A DNA stretch of 64,000 nt from JADYZU01 sp964540965 (GCA_964540965.1 CAZIOT010000001.1:310001-374000); one strand, 5' to 3'; shown: positions 1 to 8,647, counted from the first letter of the stretch. Translations and numbers: made by a program. The notes: generated from the letters alone by a model not told the origin.

Positions 1-1054
1 TGTCCAGCTCGGGCCGGGTTTTCAGGAACCCGCCCGCCTGCAACGGCACCCCGGTCATCGGCCCCTTGCGCAGGAACCAGCCGCGCAGAAAGGCGAGCGC
101 GGCGCGGTCGGGGCGGAACAAGGCGTAAAGCGACAGCGGATCCTTGCAGGCATAGGTCAGGTAAACGCCAAGGTGATCGTGCAGGTTGCGCCCGACCTCG
201 GGCGCATCGACCACGACCGGAATGCCCAAGTCGCGCAGCGCCGCGCCCGGCCCGATGCCGGACAGCTGCAGCAGTTGCGGCGAATTGATCGCCCCGCCGC
301 ACAGGATGACCCCGGCGCGGGCGGAAACCACCTGCAATTGCCCGTGGTGCCGCACGGCGACCCCGGTGGCGCGGCCGTCATTTATCACCACGCGGGCGAC
401 CTGCGCGTCGGTCCAGACCGTCAGGTTGGGCCGGCGCAGGACCGGGGCCAGAAAGGCGGTCGCGGTGCTTTCCCGCCGACCGTCGCGGATGTTGAAGTCG
501 TAAAGCCCCAGCCCCTCTTGCTCTGCACCGTTGAAATCATCGTTCGGCCGGGCGCCCTCGGCGATGCCGGCGGCAAGGAACGACTGGTAGAGCGGGTTGT
601 CGCCCGGCGCCTTTTCGGTGCGAAGTTCGCCGCCGGTGCCGTGAAAGGGGTCGGCGGCGCGGCCGGGGTTGTCCTCGGACCGCCGGAAATAGGGCAGGAC
701 ATCGGCATAGGACCAGCCGGTGCAGCCAAGCCCGGCCCAATGGTCGTAATCGGCGCGGTTGCCGCGCATGTACATCATGCCGTTGATGGTGGACGATCCG
801 CCCAGCACCCGGCCCCGCGGCCAGGGGATGCTGCGCCCGTCCAGCCCCGGTTGCGGCGTCGTGGCATAGCCCCAGTTGGTCGAGCGCAGCCAATAGGCCG
901 CCCCGGCCATGATCGGCAGCTTGAGCAGCGGATTGCCGCCGCGGCCTCCGGCCTCGACCAGCAGCACCGATTGCCGCCCGTCGGCCGACAGCCGGTTGGC
1001 CAGAACAGCGCCCGCCGATCCGGCGCCGACGATGATATGGTCAAAGACGGTCAT
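1..1054 (-). CDS. GMC family FAD-dependent oxidoreductase (3' end outside the window)
   Basis: The product would oxidise an alcohol to an aldehyde or ketone using bound FAD, like choline or glucose dehydrogenases. The reading frame begins at ATG 1054 and stays open to the window edge (351 codons), so the C-terminal catalytic His region is not visible. The N-terminus has the dinucleotide-binding stretch GAGSAGAVLANRLS and, near residue 80, the GMC signature GRVLGGSSTINGMMYMRG. It follows the SDR gene by 9 bp and is the last visible gene of the ABC-transporter operon. It probably oxidises an alcohol group of the imported substrate or of an intermediate. The family is certain; the substrate is unknown. 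Confidence 0.9.
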   Translation of the reverse strand, partial: MTVFDHIIVGAGSAGAVLANRLSADGRQSVLLVEAGGRGGNPLLKLPIMAGAAYWLRSTNWGYATTPQPGLDGRSIPWPRGRVLGGSSTINGMMYMRGNRADYDHWAGLGCTGWSYADVLPYFRRSEDNPGRAADPFHGTGGELRTEKAPGDNPLYQSFLAAGIAEGARPNDDFNGAEQEGLGLYDFNIRDGRRESTATAFLAPVLRRPNLTVWTDAQVARVVINDGRATGVAVRHHGQLQVVSARAGVILCGGAINSPQLLQLSGIGPGAALRDLGIPVVVDAPEVGRNLHDHLGVYLTYACKDPLSLYALFRPDRAALAFLRGWFLRKGPMTGVPLQAGGFLKTRPELD

Positions 1055-1063
1055 GGCGGTCCT

Positions 1064-1837
1064 TCAATAGGGAAACTCGGCGCCGTTCATCGCCAGCGCC
1101 TGACCCGAGACATAGGCCGCATCGGGCGTGGCAAGCCACGACACGGTGGCCGCGACATCGGCGGCGCTGCCGAAACGGCCGGCGGGAACGCTGGCGCGAA
1201 AGCCTTCGATTACCGCATCGGGCGTCTGGCCGGTGATGCGGGCAAAGCCCGCGGCGATGCCGCCCCAGAACGGCGTCTCGATATGGCCGGGGACATAGGA
1301 ATTGACCCTTATGCCATGGGCGGCAAGCTCGATCGCCATGGTCTGGGTCAGGTTGATGATCGCGGCCTTCGAGGCGCAGTAATGCGCGAGGTTCGGCACC
1401 CCCCGCCTGCCGGCGCCCGAGGCGGCGTTGACGATGACGCCGCCGCGGCCCGCGGCGATCATCGCCCGCGCCGCGGCCTGCCCGGCGATGAACACCGAAT
1501 CGACATTGACCCGCATCACCCTTTGCCATTCGGCCAGGGCCATCTCGGCAAAGGGCGTCACCGCGATGATGCCGGCATTGCACACCATCACGTCCAGCCC
1601 GCCATGCCGCGCGACATGGGCGGCGACGGCGGCGTCCACCGCCGCCGCGTCGGTGGCGTCGCCGGTGACGGCGGCATAGGCGGCGTGGTGCAGGTCGCCC
1701 CGGTTCAGGTCATAGCCGGTGACAAAGGCGCCTTCGGCAAGAAAGCGTTCGGCAATGCCGCGGCCGATGCCGCTGGCCGCGCCGGTGACGAACACCGACT
1801 TGGCCCGATGGCGGCCGGGAACAGGTTCGGGGGTCAT
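1064..1837 (-). CDS. SDR family NAD(P)-dependent oxidoreductase
   Basis: This is a classical short-chain dehydrogenase/reductase of 257 residues. It has the cofactor motif TGAASGIG at residues 18-25, a CNAGI motif, and the catalytic pair Ser plus YCASK. The start chosen is ATG 1837, which overlaps the stop of the upstream ATPase gene by 4 bp (ATGA). A longer open frame upstream belongs to the ATPase region and is not used. It lies in the same operon as the ABC importer and the GMC oxidoreductase, so it likely oxidises or reduces a hydroxyl/keto group of the imported compound. The substrate cannot be read from the sequence. Confidence 0.9.
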   Translation of the reverse strand: MTPEPVPGRHRAKSVFVTGAASGIGRGIAERFLAEGAFVTGYDLNRGDLHHAAYAAVTGDATDAAAVDAAVAAHVARHGGLDVMVCNAGIIAVTPFAEMALAEWQRVMRVNVDSVFIAGQAAARAMIAAGRGGVIVNAASGAGRRGVPNLAHYCASKAAIINLTQTMAIELAAHGIRVNSYVPGHIETPFWGGIAAGFARITGQTPDAVIEGFRASVPAGRFGSAADVAATVSWLATPDAAYVSGQALAMNGAEFPY

Positions 1838-3645
1838 TCCGCACTCTCCTTCATCAGGCCGATTTCGCCGGCCACCACACGGGCGCAGCGCACCTGCCGT
1901 CCGTCGGGCAAGGGTTGCAGCACCTGCGGGATCGCGCGGCAGGCGTCGACCGCATGGGGGCAGCGGCCGGCCAGATAGCAGCCCTCGGGCGGATCGATGG
2001 GCGAGGGGATTTCGCCCGACAGCGCCTCGGGCACGGGATGGTCGACGCGGCGGCGGGTCGGATCGGGGAACAGATGCGCCGACAAGAGCGCCCGCGAATA
2101 GGGATGCGCCGGGCGCAAGAACACCTGTTCGACGGTCCCCTCCTCGACGATCTGGCCCAGATACATCACCGCCACCTTCTGGCACAGGTAGCGCACCGTG
2201 GTCAGGTCGTGGCTGATGAACAGGAAGGAAATCCCCAGATCCGTCTGCAACCGCGCCAGCAGCGCGATAAGCGAGGCGCGCGCCCGCGGCGCCAGAACCG
2301 AGGTCGGCTCGTCCAGCACGACGAATTCCGGATTGACGATCAGCGCCCGCGCGATGTTCACCCGCTGCAGGGTCGAGGCGCCAAGCCCCCGCGGTAGCCG
2401 CTGCAACAGCGCCGGGTCGAGGTCGACCAGCCGCATCGCCGCCGTGGCGCGGGCGCGCCGTTCGGCGGCGGTCAGCCGTTCGTGCAAGCTCAGAGGTTCT
2501 TCCAGCAGGTCGGCGATGGTCCAGCGCGGGTTCAGGCTGTCGAAGGGATCCTGGAACACGATCTGCATCCGCGACCGGAACCGGCGCATCTCGGCCTTGG
2601 GCAGGGCGGTGATCTCGGTTCCGGCGAAGATGACCTTGCCGGCCGTCGGCGGGATCAGGTTCAAGAGGCAGCGACCGACGGTGGTCTTGCCCGACCCCGA
2701 TTCGCCGACCAGACCCACCGCCTCGCCCTTGGCGATCGACAGCGTCACCCGGTCGACGGCCTGCACCACCTTGGCCGAATTCCGCAGCGGGAAATGCTTG
2801 GTCATCGCCTCGGCCCGGACAAATCCGGGCGTCCCTGCCACCTGCGCCGGGAAATCGCCGCCGCGCTCGCGGTAAAGCCGCAGCACATCCTGTGAATAGG
2901 GGTGCTGCGGGGCGGCGAAGAACTGCCGCACCGGCGCGTCCTCGACGATCTGCCCGTCATGCAGGATCAGCACCCGGTCGCAGTAGTTGGCGATGACGCC
3001 CAGATCCTGCGACACCAGCAGGATGGCCGATCCGGTCTCCTGCACGGTCGACCACATCTGGTCAAGGAATTGCGCCTGGATGGTCACGTCAAGGCCCGAG
3101 GTCGGCTCGTCCGCGATCAGGAGCCGCGGCCGCGACGACAGCGCCATCGCGATCAGAGCGCGTTGCGCCATGCCGCCCGAAAGCTCGTGCGCAAAGCTTT
3201 CGACCCGGCGTTCGGGGTCGTTGATGCCGACAAGGCGCAGCATCTCGACCGCCTGCTGCCGCGCCTGGGCGGCGCCGGCGTTGTTGTGCGCCTGATAGGC
3301 ATGGCCGATCTGGGTGCCGACGCGCAGCATCGGGTTCAGCGCCGCGCGCGGGTTCTGCACGATGATGCCGATGTCGCGCCCGCGGACCGCGCGCAATTCC
3401 TCGTCCGTCAGGCGCAACAGGTCGCGCCCGCCGAACAGGATCTGCCCGCCGGTGATCCGCCCCGGCGGCCGCGCCAGCCCCAAAAGCGCCAGCGCCGTTG
3501 TCGACTTGCCCGATCCGGCATCGCCGACCAGCCCCACGACCTCGCGCGGGTGGATGTCGAAACTGACGCCCGCCACCGGCCGGTTTGCCCCCGCCGCCGT
3601 CCGGTAGGTCACTTCTAGGTCGCGGACCTGGATCAGCGGTTCCAT
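1834..3645 (-). CDS. dipeptide/oligopeptide ABC transporter, fused double ATPase (DppD-DppF type)
   Basis: A 603-residue fusion of two nucleotide-binding domains energises the importer encoded just upstream. NBD1 has Walker A GDAGSGKS (residues 41-48), signature LSGGMAQR and Walker B LLIADEPT. NBD2 has Walker A GESGSGKT (near residue 314) and Walker B VVLDEPT. The usual LSGGQ signature of NBD2 is replaced by LGAST, within LPRGLGASTLQRVNIARAL, and the D-loop reads SVLAPR instead of SALD. The C-terminal part contains the oligopeptide-transporter extension with a CYLAGRCPHA stretch. The start ATG overlaps the permease stop (TGATG). The divergent NBD2 signature could make one ATP site weak. Confidence 0.92.
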   Translation of the reverse strand: MEPLIQVRDLEVTYRTAAGANRPVAGVSFDIHPREVVGLVGDAGSGKSTTALALLGLARPPGRITGGQILFGGRDLLRLTDEELRAVRGRDIGIIVQNPRAALNPMLRVGTQIGHAYQAHNNAGAAQARQQAVEMLRLVGINDPERRVESFAHELSGGMAQRALIAMALSSRPRLLIADEPTSGLDVTIQAQFLDQMWSTVQETGSAILLVSQDLGVIANYCDRVLILHDGQIVEDAPVRQFFAAPQHPYSQDVLRLYRERGGDFPAQVAGTPGFVRAEAMTKHFPLRNSAKVVQAVDRVTLSIAKGEAVGLVGESGSGKTTVGRCLLNLIPPTAGKVIFAGTEITALPKAEMRRFRSRMQIVFQDPFDSLNPRWTIADLLEEPLSLHERLTAAERRARATAAMRLVDLDPALLQRLPRGLGASTLQRVNIARALIVNPEFVVLDEPTSVLAPRARASLIALLARLQTDLGISFLFISHDLTTVRYLCQKVAVMYLGQIVEEGTVEQVFLRPAHPYSRALLSAHLFPDPTRRRVDHPVPEALSGEIPSPIDPPEGCYLAGRCPHAVDACRAIPQVLQPLPDGRQVRCARVVAGEIGLMKESAE

Positions 3646-4538
3646 CAGCTGCCCTCGTATCGGCGTTCAAGGACATTGCCCAGGACCGCAAAGCCGAACA
3701 CCGTCAGCGAGATGGCGATGCCCGGAAACACCGAGGGCCACCATTCGCCAAGGATGATCTGGTTCGCCCCTGTCGAGATCATCAGCCCCCATTCCGGCGT
3801 CGGCGGCCTGACCCCGGCGCCGACAAAGGACAGGCCGGCGGTCAGGAGGATGGCAAAGCCGATGGTGACCGAGGACTGGATCAGCGCCGGCGTCATCGAA
3901 TTGGGCAGCACATGGCGCAGGGCGATGCGCAATTCCGGCTGGCCGATGGCGCGGGCCGCCTCGACAAACCCGCGCGAGGTCTGCGACAGCACCTCGGCCC
4001 GGGTCAGGCGGATGTAGATCGGCACATAGACAAAGGCGAGCGCGATGACGATGTTCGCCGTCGACCGCCCGGCCAGCGCCACCAGCACCATGGCGCTGAT
4101 GAACACCGGGAACGACTGCATCACATCCGAAACCCGCATCAGCAGTTCGGTCGCCCAGTTGCGGAAATAGCCGGCGATGAGGCCCAGGAACACGCCGATG
4201 GCAAGGCTCAGAAGATTGGCCGACAGCGCGATCAAGAGGTCGGTGCGCGGCGCGGCGATCACCCGCGACAGGATGTCATAGCCGCTGGCATCGGTGCCCA
4301 TCCAGTGCGGCGGATGGTCAAGGGTGCCGCCGATCCAGCCCGCCAGAAGGCCCGGAATCTCGGACAGGGACGGCGGCGGCACCGCGACGCGCGGCGTGGT
4401 CAGCGTCGGGTCGTAAGGGCCGATATAGGGCCCGATCACCGCCAGCACCGTCACCACCGTGACGATGGTCGCGCCAAGGTAAAGCAGCCAGTCGGCCTTG
4501 CGCGGCAGCGGCGCGGCTTCGGGGTCGGTCGGGCTCAA
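3645..4538 (-). CDS. ABC transporter permease (DppC type)
   Basis: This is an inner-membrane permease of the peptide/opine/nickel uptake family, 297 residues if translation begins at TTG 4538. That TTG overlaps the TGA stop of the preceding permease (TTGA) and has GAGG about 8 bp upstream. An upstream extension of the frame is only the shadow of the first permease. The N-terminus has one membrane segment (LLYLGATIVTVVTVLAVIGPYIGPY). The C-terminal half has the binding-protein-dependent transport loop, RAEVLSQTSRGFVEAARAIG, that contacts the ATPase. It forms the heterodimer with the DppB-type protein upstream. Confidence 0.9.
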   Translation of the reverse strand: MSPTDPEAAPLPRKADWLLYLGATIVTVVTVLAVIGPYIGPYDPTLTTPRVAVPPPSLSEIPGLLAGWIGGTLDHPPHWMGTDASGYDILSRVIAAPRTDLLIALSANLLSLAIGVFLGLIAGYFRNWATELLMRVSDVMQSFPVFISAMVLVALAGRSTANIVIALAFVYVPIYIRLTRAEVLSQTSRGFVEAARAIGQPELRIALRHVLPNSMTPALIQSSVTIGFAILLTAGLSFVGAGVRPPTPEWGLMISTGANQIILGEWWPSVFPGIAISLTVFGFAVLGNVLERRYEGS

Positions 4539-5563
4539 TGGGCGATCCTCGGGTCGATGACAGCATGGATGAGATCGAGCGCCAGATAGACCGCCAGAGA
4601 GATTGCGGTGATGACCAGCACGACGCCCTGGATGGCGGGATAGTCGAAGGCAAGGACCGAGCGGACGGCATATTGCCCGATCCCGCCCAGCGAGAACACG
4701 CTTTCGACCAGCACCGCACCCGACAGCATGAAGCCGTAAAGGATGCCGATCAGCGTCATGGATGGCGCCATCGCCGCGCGCAGGGCATAGCGCGCCACCC
4801 GCCGGCGCGGCAGGCCCACCGCATTGGCATACAGAACGAAATCCGACCGCATGGCGCGCAGCATGTTCTGGCGCACCATCTTGATGATCGGGCCGGACAG
4901 GGTGAAGGCCAGCACGGCCACCGGCAGCATCAGGTGGTGCAGCGCCTCGACGAACTTGTCGGGCCGGCCGGCAAGAAGCGTGTCGATCAGCATGAAGCCG
5001 GTCACCGGGTCGGGCGGCGTGGTCATGGGGCCAAGCCGGCCAAGGGGCGGCGGCGCGATGCCCAGCTGATAGAAGAACACATAGACGAACAGCAGCCCCC
5101 ACCAGAATTCCGGCTGCGACCCGGCAAACAGCGAATAGACGAACACGCCCTTGTCGGCCTTGCCGCCGGGGTTCAGCGCACCCAGCATCCCGACCGGCAC
5201 CGACACCAGCAGCGCCACAAGGAAGGCCAGGGTGATGAGTTCAAGCGTGACCGGCAGATAGGCGGCGATCTCGGACAGGATCGGCGTGTTGGTGACCCAG
5301 CTTATGCCCAGAGTGCCCTGAAGGATGCCGGGGGCGATGTCGGGCTTGAAGCCCAGATAGATCGCAAGCTGTTCCAGGACCGGCTTGTCGACGCCCAGTT
5401 GCGCGGCGGCCTGGGCATAGGCCTCGGGGCTGGCGTTCATGCCGACCAGTCGCGACACCGGATCGGCGGGCAACAGGCGGATGAGGAAGAACACCGCGAT
5501 GGTCAGGCCGATCAGCTGCGCCGCTCCGATCAGAAGTCGCCGGGCGATATAGCGCATCAGCAT
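4535..5563 (-). CDS. ABC transporter permease (DppB type)
   Basis: A 342-residue inner-membrane protein beginning MLMRYIARRLLIGAAQLIGL, typical of DppB/OppB permeases. Multiple hydrophobic segments follow, and near residue 230 lies the EAA-like loop (RQNMLRAMRSDFVLYANAVGLPRR) that docks the ATPase. It follows the substrate-binding-protein gene by 67 bp and overlaps the second permease gene. The transport family is clear. Within it, sequence alone does not separate peptides, opines, glycosides or other small polar solutes. Confidence 0.92.
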   Translation of the reverse strand: MLMRYIARRLLIGAAQLIGLTIAVFFLIRLLPADPVSRLVGMNASPEAYAQAAAQLGVDKPVLEQLAIYLGFKPDIAPGILQGTLGISWVTNTPILSEIAAYLPVTLELITLAFLVALLVSVPVGMLGALNPGGKADKGVFVYSLFAGSQPEFWWGLLFVYVFFYQLGIAPPPLGRLGPMTTPPDPVTGFMLIDTLLAGRPDKFVEALHHLMLPVAVLAFTLSGPIIKMVRQNMLRAMRSDFVLYANAVGLPRRRVARYALRAAMAPSMTLIGILYGFMLSGAVLVESVFSLGGIGQYAVRSVLAFDYPAIQGVVLVITAISLAVYLALDLIHAVIDPRIAH

Positions 5564-5630
5564 CGGCAGGGTCCCCGGGTCATGCGGTGGCGGTGGTGCG
5601 GGGGCGCCGCAAGGGGCGCCCCCGGCAGGA

Positions 5631-7298
5631 TCATTCGGCGACGGTCAGGTCGGAATAGCGGATCGCATTGTCGGGATACCAGTGCAGGCCCGAAATGGTC
5701 GAGCGGAACGCCCATTGCGTCTGGTATTCGACGATGGGCAGCCAGACCACGTCGCGCGCCAGCGTTTCCTGGATTTGCTGCAGCGCCGCGGTACGGCTGG
5801 CCGGATCGGCATCGACCCGCGCCGCAGCCCAAAGCGCGTCAAGCTCGGCGTTGCGATAGTTGACCATGTTGTTCAGGCCGCCCGCCTCGGGCGAGACGAA
5901 GAACAACTGCGTCGCATAGCCGGCATCGACGCCGATGGGCTTTTCCTGGTCGTTGATCGCGAAGGGCAGGTCGCGCTTGACCAGCTGGCGGTCGCCGTAT
6001 TGCGCCTGCGGGATCGGGTCGAGCGTCACCGGGATGCCGACTTCGCGCAGGGCGGTCTGGATGATGTTCACGATCGGGCCCAGCGTCGATTCCTTTTCCG
6101 ACACATAGGTCAGCGCGAACGAGGAGGCGAACGCCTCGAGCCCCGCGCCTTCGGGATAGCCGGCCTCGGCCAGAAGCTGGCGGGCAAGCTCGGGATCATA
6201 GGTGTAGTTCGCCGTCGCGGCATAGCCGGGATAGGACGACGGCACCATGCCCTCCCAATGCGTCGCCTGGCCGAAATAGCCGTTGGCGATGATCTGGTCG
6301 AAGGGGATCGCATGCGAGATCGCCTGCCGGATCAGCGGGTTGTCGAACGGCGGCACATCAAAGTTCATGTGCAGGAACATGTTTTCGTTGCCGGTGACGC
6401 CGGCGACGCTGATGCCTTCGGCGCTGCGCAGGCTGTCGAATTCGCGCGGCGTCAGCCCGGTGACAAGATCGGCCTGCCCGGTTTGCAGCACGACCACCCG
6501 GTTCGACGATTGCGGCACCCGCCGCACCGAGACCCGCTGGATGTCGGGCGCCCCGCGATAGTAGTCGGGGTTGGCGACATAGGTGATTTCCTCGTTCTTG
6601 GTCCAGCTTTCCAGGCAATAGGCGCCAAAGCCCGGCGCGCCTTCGTTGTTGACGTAGTCATGCGACCAGGGGTCGGCCTCGGTCGCGTGGGCCTGCATCG
6701 TCTCGGCATCGAAAATGAGCAGGCCGAAGATGGTCAGCACCGGCAGGAACAGCGCGTTCGGTTCCGACTGGCGGATCTGCACGGTGTAATCGTCGACCCG
6801 GACGACACCGTCGCCCAGTTCCTTGGCGGCCGGATCCTCGCCGAAGACGCTGGTGTCGAACCCCTGGATCGAGGCGACATTCGACAGGAACCAGCCGATG
6901 GGCGCCGCGCCTGACACCGATTTCGCCCGCGCGAAGGTATAGATCACGTCATCGGCGTTGAAGGTGGCGCCGCCGCAGCCGGCCACGCCCTGACGCAGAT
7001 GGAAGGTCCAGGTCAGCGTCGCCGCGTCATATTCCCAGCTTTCGGCCAGCCGCCCTTCGAACGTGTTGAAGTCGGGCACCACGACGCCCGATTCGGTGGT
7101 GGCGCCGTCGGCATAGCCGACCAGCGGGTCCAGCAGCGTCACCATCCCCTGCTGCGAGGCCGGGATCGCCGCAGAGGGCCCGTCATAGTTCAGACCCGAG
7201 GGCACATCCTCGGCCAGAACAAGGATTTCCTGGGCCTGACCGGCCCCCGCAACCACGGCCAAGGCCGCAGCCGAAGTCAGTATCCGCCAGCGCATCAT
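5631..7298 (-). CDS. ABC transporter substrate-binding protein (family 5)
   Basis: A periplasmic solute-binding protein of the DppA/OppA type, 555 residues. The start is the first of two ATGs at 7298, with GGAGAGG 7 bp upstream. A longer frame reaching 7391 would run through the operator region and is rejected. Residues 1-23 are a Sec signal peptide ending GAGQAQ. The family-5 pattern continues with TWTFHLRQGV and the IRQAISHAIPFDQI region. It is the first gene of the importer operon and faces the catabolic operon across three palindromic operators. Its ligand is presumably the substrate degraded by the enzymes on both sides. Confidence 0.92.
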   Translation of the reverse strand: MMRWRILTSAAALAVVAGAGQAQEILVLAEDVPSGLNYDGPSAAIPASQQGMVTLLDPLVGYADGATTESGVVVPDFNTFEGRLAESWEYDAATLTWTFHLRQGVAGCGGATFNADDVIYTFARAKSVSGAAPIGWFLSNVASIQGFDTSVFGEDPAAKELGDGVVRVDDYTVQIRQSEPNALFLPVLTIFGLLIFDAETMQAHATEADPWSHDYVNNEGAPGFGAYCLESWTKNEEITYVANPDYYRGAPDIQRVSVRRVPQSSNRVVVLQTGQADLVTGLTPREFDSLRSAEGISVAGVTGNENMFLHMNFDVPPFDNPLIRQAISHAIPFDQIIANGYFGQATHWEGMVPSSYPGYAATANYTYDPELARQLLAEAGYPEGAGLEAFASSFALTYVSEKESTLGPIVNIIQTALREVGIPVTLDPIPQAQYGDRQLVKRDLPFAINDQEKPIGVDAGYATQLFFVSPEAGGLNNMVNYRNAELDALWAAARVDADPASRTAALQQIQETLARDVVWLPIVEYQTQWAFRSTISGLHWYPDNAIRYSDLTVAE

Positions 7299-7336
7299 TC
7301 CACGCACCTCTCCTGTTGTCCGAGTTTCTTGGATTA

Positions 7337-7352
7337 ATTTGTCCGGACAAAT
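7337..7352. promoter_or_regulatory. operator O1 (palindrome ATTTGTCCGGACAAAT)
   Basis: A perfect 16-bp palindrome with core TTGTCCGGACAA. It sits where the -10 region or start point of the minus-strand importer promoter should be: TTGACA on the minus strand at 7378-7373, followed by about 17 bp. The shape (TTGT...ACAA) resembles operators of GntR regulators with an FCD domain. Binding here would block importer transcription. Confidence 0.8.
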
Positions 7353-7372
7353 CAGACACCCGATGCCGCCGC

Positions 7373-7378
7373 TGTCAA
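7373..7378 (-). promoter_or_regulatory. putative -35 box of the importer promoter
   Basis: The minus strand reads TTGACA, a perfect sigma70 -35 hexamer. The corresponding -10 region, around 7355-7350, is a poor match and overlaps operator O1. The mirrored TTGACA for the catabolic operon lies 34 bp away. Confidence 0.5.
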
Positions 7379-7392
7379 GCAACTTCTGCAAA

Positions 7393-7404
7393 TTGTCCGG
7401 ACAA
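7393..7404. promoter_or_regulatory. operator O2 (TTGTCCGGACAA)
   Basis: Second perfect copy of the 12-bp palindrome, placed between the two divergent -35 boxes. Centre-to-centre distances are 54 bp to O1 and 46 bp to O3. This position would allow looping or cooperative repression of both promoters. Confidence 0.8.
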
Positions 7405-7411
7405 AATCGGC

Positions 7412-7417
7412 TTGACA
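7412..7417 (+). promoter_or_regulatory. putative -35 box of the catabolic-operon promoter
   Basis: TTGACA on the plus strand. The -10 region expected at 7435-7440 is a weak match and runs into operator O3, mirroring the minus-strand promoter arrangement. Confidence 0.5.
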
Positions 7418-7438
7418 GGGTGCGAAGTCAGGTCAAAG

Positions 7439-7450
7439 TTGTCCGGACAA
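7439..7450. promoter_or_regulatory. operator O3 (TTGTCCGGACAA)
   Basis: Third perfect copy of the palindrome. It overlaps the expected -10/start-point region of the plus-strand promoter, about 50 bp upstream of the first catabolic gene. Confidence 0.8.
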
Positions 7451-7499
7451 ATTGCCACCGGGCGCCGTTTCGCCCAAGGGGACAAGCAGGAGCGCCGGG

Positions 7500-7817
7500 A
7501 TGCGGATCATCGTTCTGTTCAACCTTCTGCCCGGCGTTTCGGCCGCCGAATACGAGGATTGGGCGCGCCGGCGCGACATTCCCACGGTGCGCGGCCTTGC
7601 CTCGATCCGGCGCTTTGATGTCCATGCCGCGACCGGCCTGCTGATGGGTGACGGCGCGCCGCCCTTTGCCTATTACGAGACCATCGAGGTCGGCGACACC
7701 GACCAGTTCGGCCGGGATGTGACAACGGCCGAGATGCAGCGGATTTCGGCAGAGTTTCGGGAATATGCCGACAATCCGGTCTTTGTCGTCCTGCGCGACG
7801 TGGACGCCGGGGCATGA
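7500..7817 (+). CDS. RedY/HapK-like small protein (dimeric alpha/beta-barrel type)
   Basis: A 105-residue protein beginning MRIIVLFNLLPGVSAAEYEDWARRRDIPTV (split here only for reading). The pattern is that of the RedY/HapK family, small ferredoxin-like-fold proteins also found beside pigment and catabolic enzymes. Their biochemical role is mostly unproven. The start ATG 7500 has AGGAG 8 bp upstream. A longer frame beginning at 7452 starts inside the promoter region and is rejected. It is the first gene of the catabolic operon and overlaps the following SDR by 4 bp. A role as a small isomerase or stabilising protein for a reactive intermediate is only a guess. Confidence 0.7.
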   Translation: MRIIVLFNLLPGVSAAEYEDWARRRDIPTVRGLASIRRFDVHAATGLLMGDGAPPFAYYETIEVGDTDQFGRDVTTAEMQRISAEFREYADNPVFVVLRDVDAGA

Positions 7818-8647
7818 CACGGCTGGCCGGAAAGGTCGCGCTTGTCACCGGTGCCGGACGGCCCGGCGGGCTGGGCCAGGCGATCGCCCGGCGGCTGGCG
7901 ACCGATGGCGCGTCCATCGTCCTGCACGACCGCGGCGCGACAGCGGGCGACACCGCCCCGGCCCATGGCGTCGGCACGCAATCGGACCTTGAGGCGACCG
8001 CCGCCGCGATCCGCGCCGCCACCGGCGCGCGCGTCGAAACCGTCACCGGCGACCTGATGGACGAGGCGGCGATTGCCGCGATGATCGGCGCGGCGCCGGC
8101 GGCCTTTGGCCGGCTCGACATCCTGATCAACAACGCCGGCATCGGCTATCTGTTCGGCCCGCTGGCAAATGCCGAGGCCAGCCATCTTGACGCCGTGCTG
8201 GGCGTCAACCTGCGGGCGCCGATGCTGGCGATCAAGCATGCGGTGCCGCTGATGCAGGCCGCGGGCGGCGGTCGCATCGTCAACATCGCCAGCCAGGCTG
8301 GGAAGTCGGGCTTTGCCATGGCGACAGCCTATACCGCCTCCAAGCACGGCCTGATCGGCCTGACCCGTGCCGCGGCGCTGGAACTTGCGCCCCTGGGCAT
8401 CACCGTCAACGCCGTCTGTCCGAACCATGTCACCACCGGGCTTGGCGCCTGGCAGAACGGCTTCATGGCCGCCGCCCGGGGCGAGACGCCCGACGAATAC
8501 ATGTCCGGGATGAAGGCGCGCATCCCGCTGGGCCGTCCCGGCCTGCCCGAGGACACCGCGGCCGCCGTCGCCTTCCTCTGTTCCGACGAAGCCGCCTATA
8601 TCACGGCCGAGGCGATGAATGTCTCGGGCGGGGAGGAATACCATTGA
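7814..8647 (+). CDS. SDR family oxidoreductase (FabG-like)
   Basis: A 277-residue short-chain dehydrogenase. It has an extended glycine motif, TGAGRPGGLG (residues 12-21), the INNAGIGY motif, and the active-site Ser plus YTASK. It lies second in the operon and overlaps both neighbours by 4 bp. It is a different SDR from the one in the importer operon, so the pathway has two SDR steps plus a GMC oxidase-type step. It most likely interconverts an alcohol and a ketone. The substrate is unknown. Confidence 0.9.
   Translation: MTRLAGKVALVTGAGRPGGLGQAIARRLATDGASIVLHDRGATAGDTAPAHGVGTQSDLEATAAAIRAATGARVETVTGDLMDEAAIAAMIGAAPAAFGRLDILINNAGIGYLFGPLANAEASHLDAVLGVNLRAPMLAIKHAVPLMQAAGGGRIVNIASQAGKSGFAMATAYTASKHGLIGLTRAAALELAPLGITVNAVCPNHVTTGLGAWQNGFMAAARGETPDEYMSGMKARIPLGRPGLPEDTAAAVAFLCSDEAAYITAEAMNVSGGEEYH

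Noticed and set aside
173..1978. 601-codon plus-strand open frame at the left end
   Set aside because: It is the opposite-strand shadow of the GMC oxidoreductase and SDR genes. The translation is Gly/Ala/Arg/His-rich with no family pattern.
7299..7391. Longer N-terminus for the substrate-binding protein, starting at 7391
   Set aside because: It would place the start upstream of operator O1 and add residues before a normal signal peptide; ATG 7298 has a strong ribosome site.
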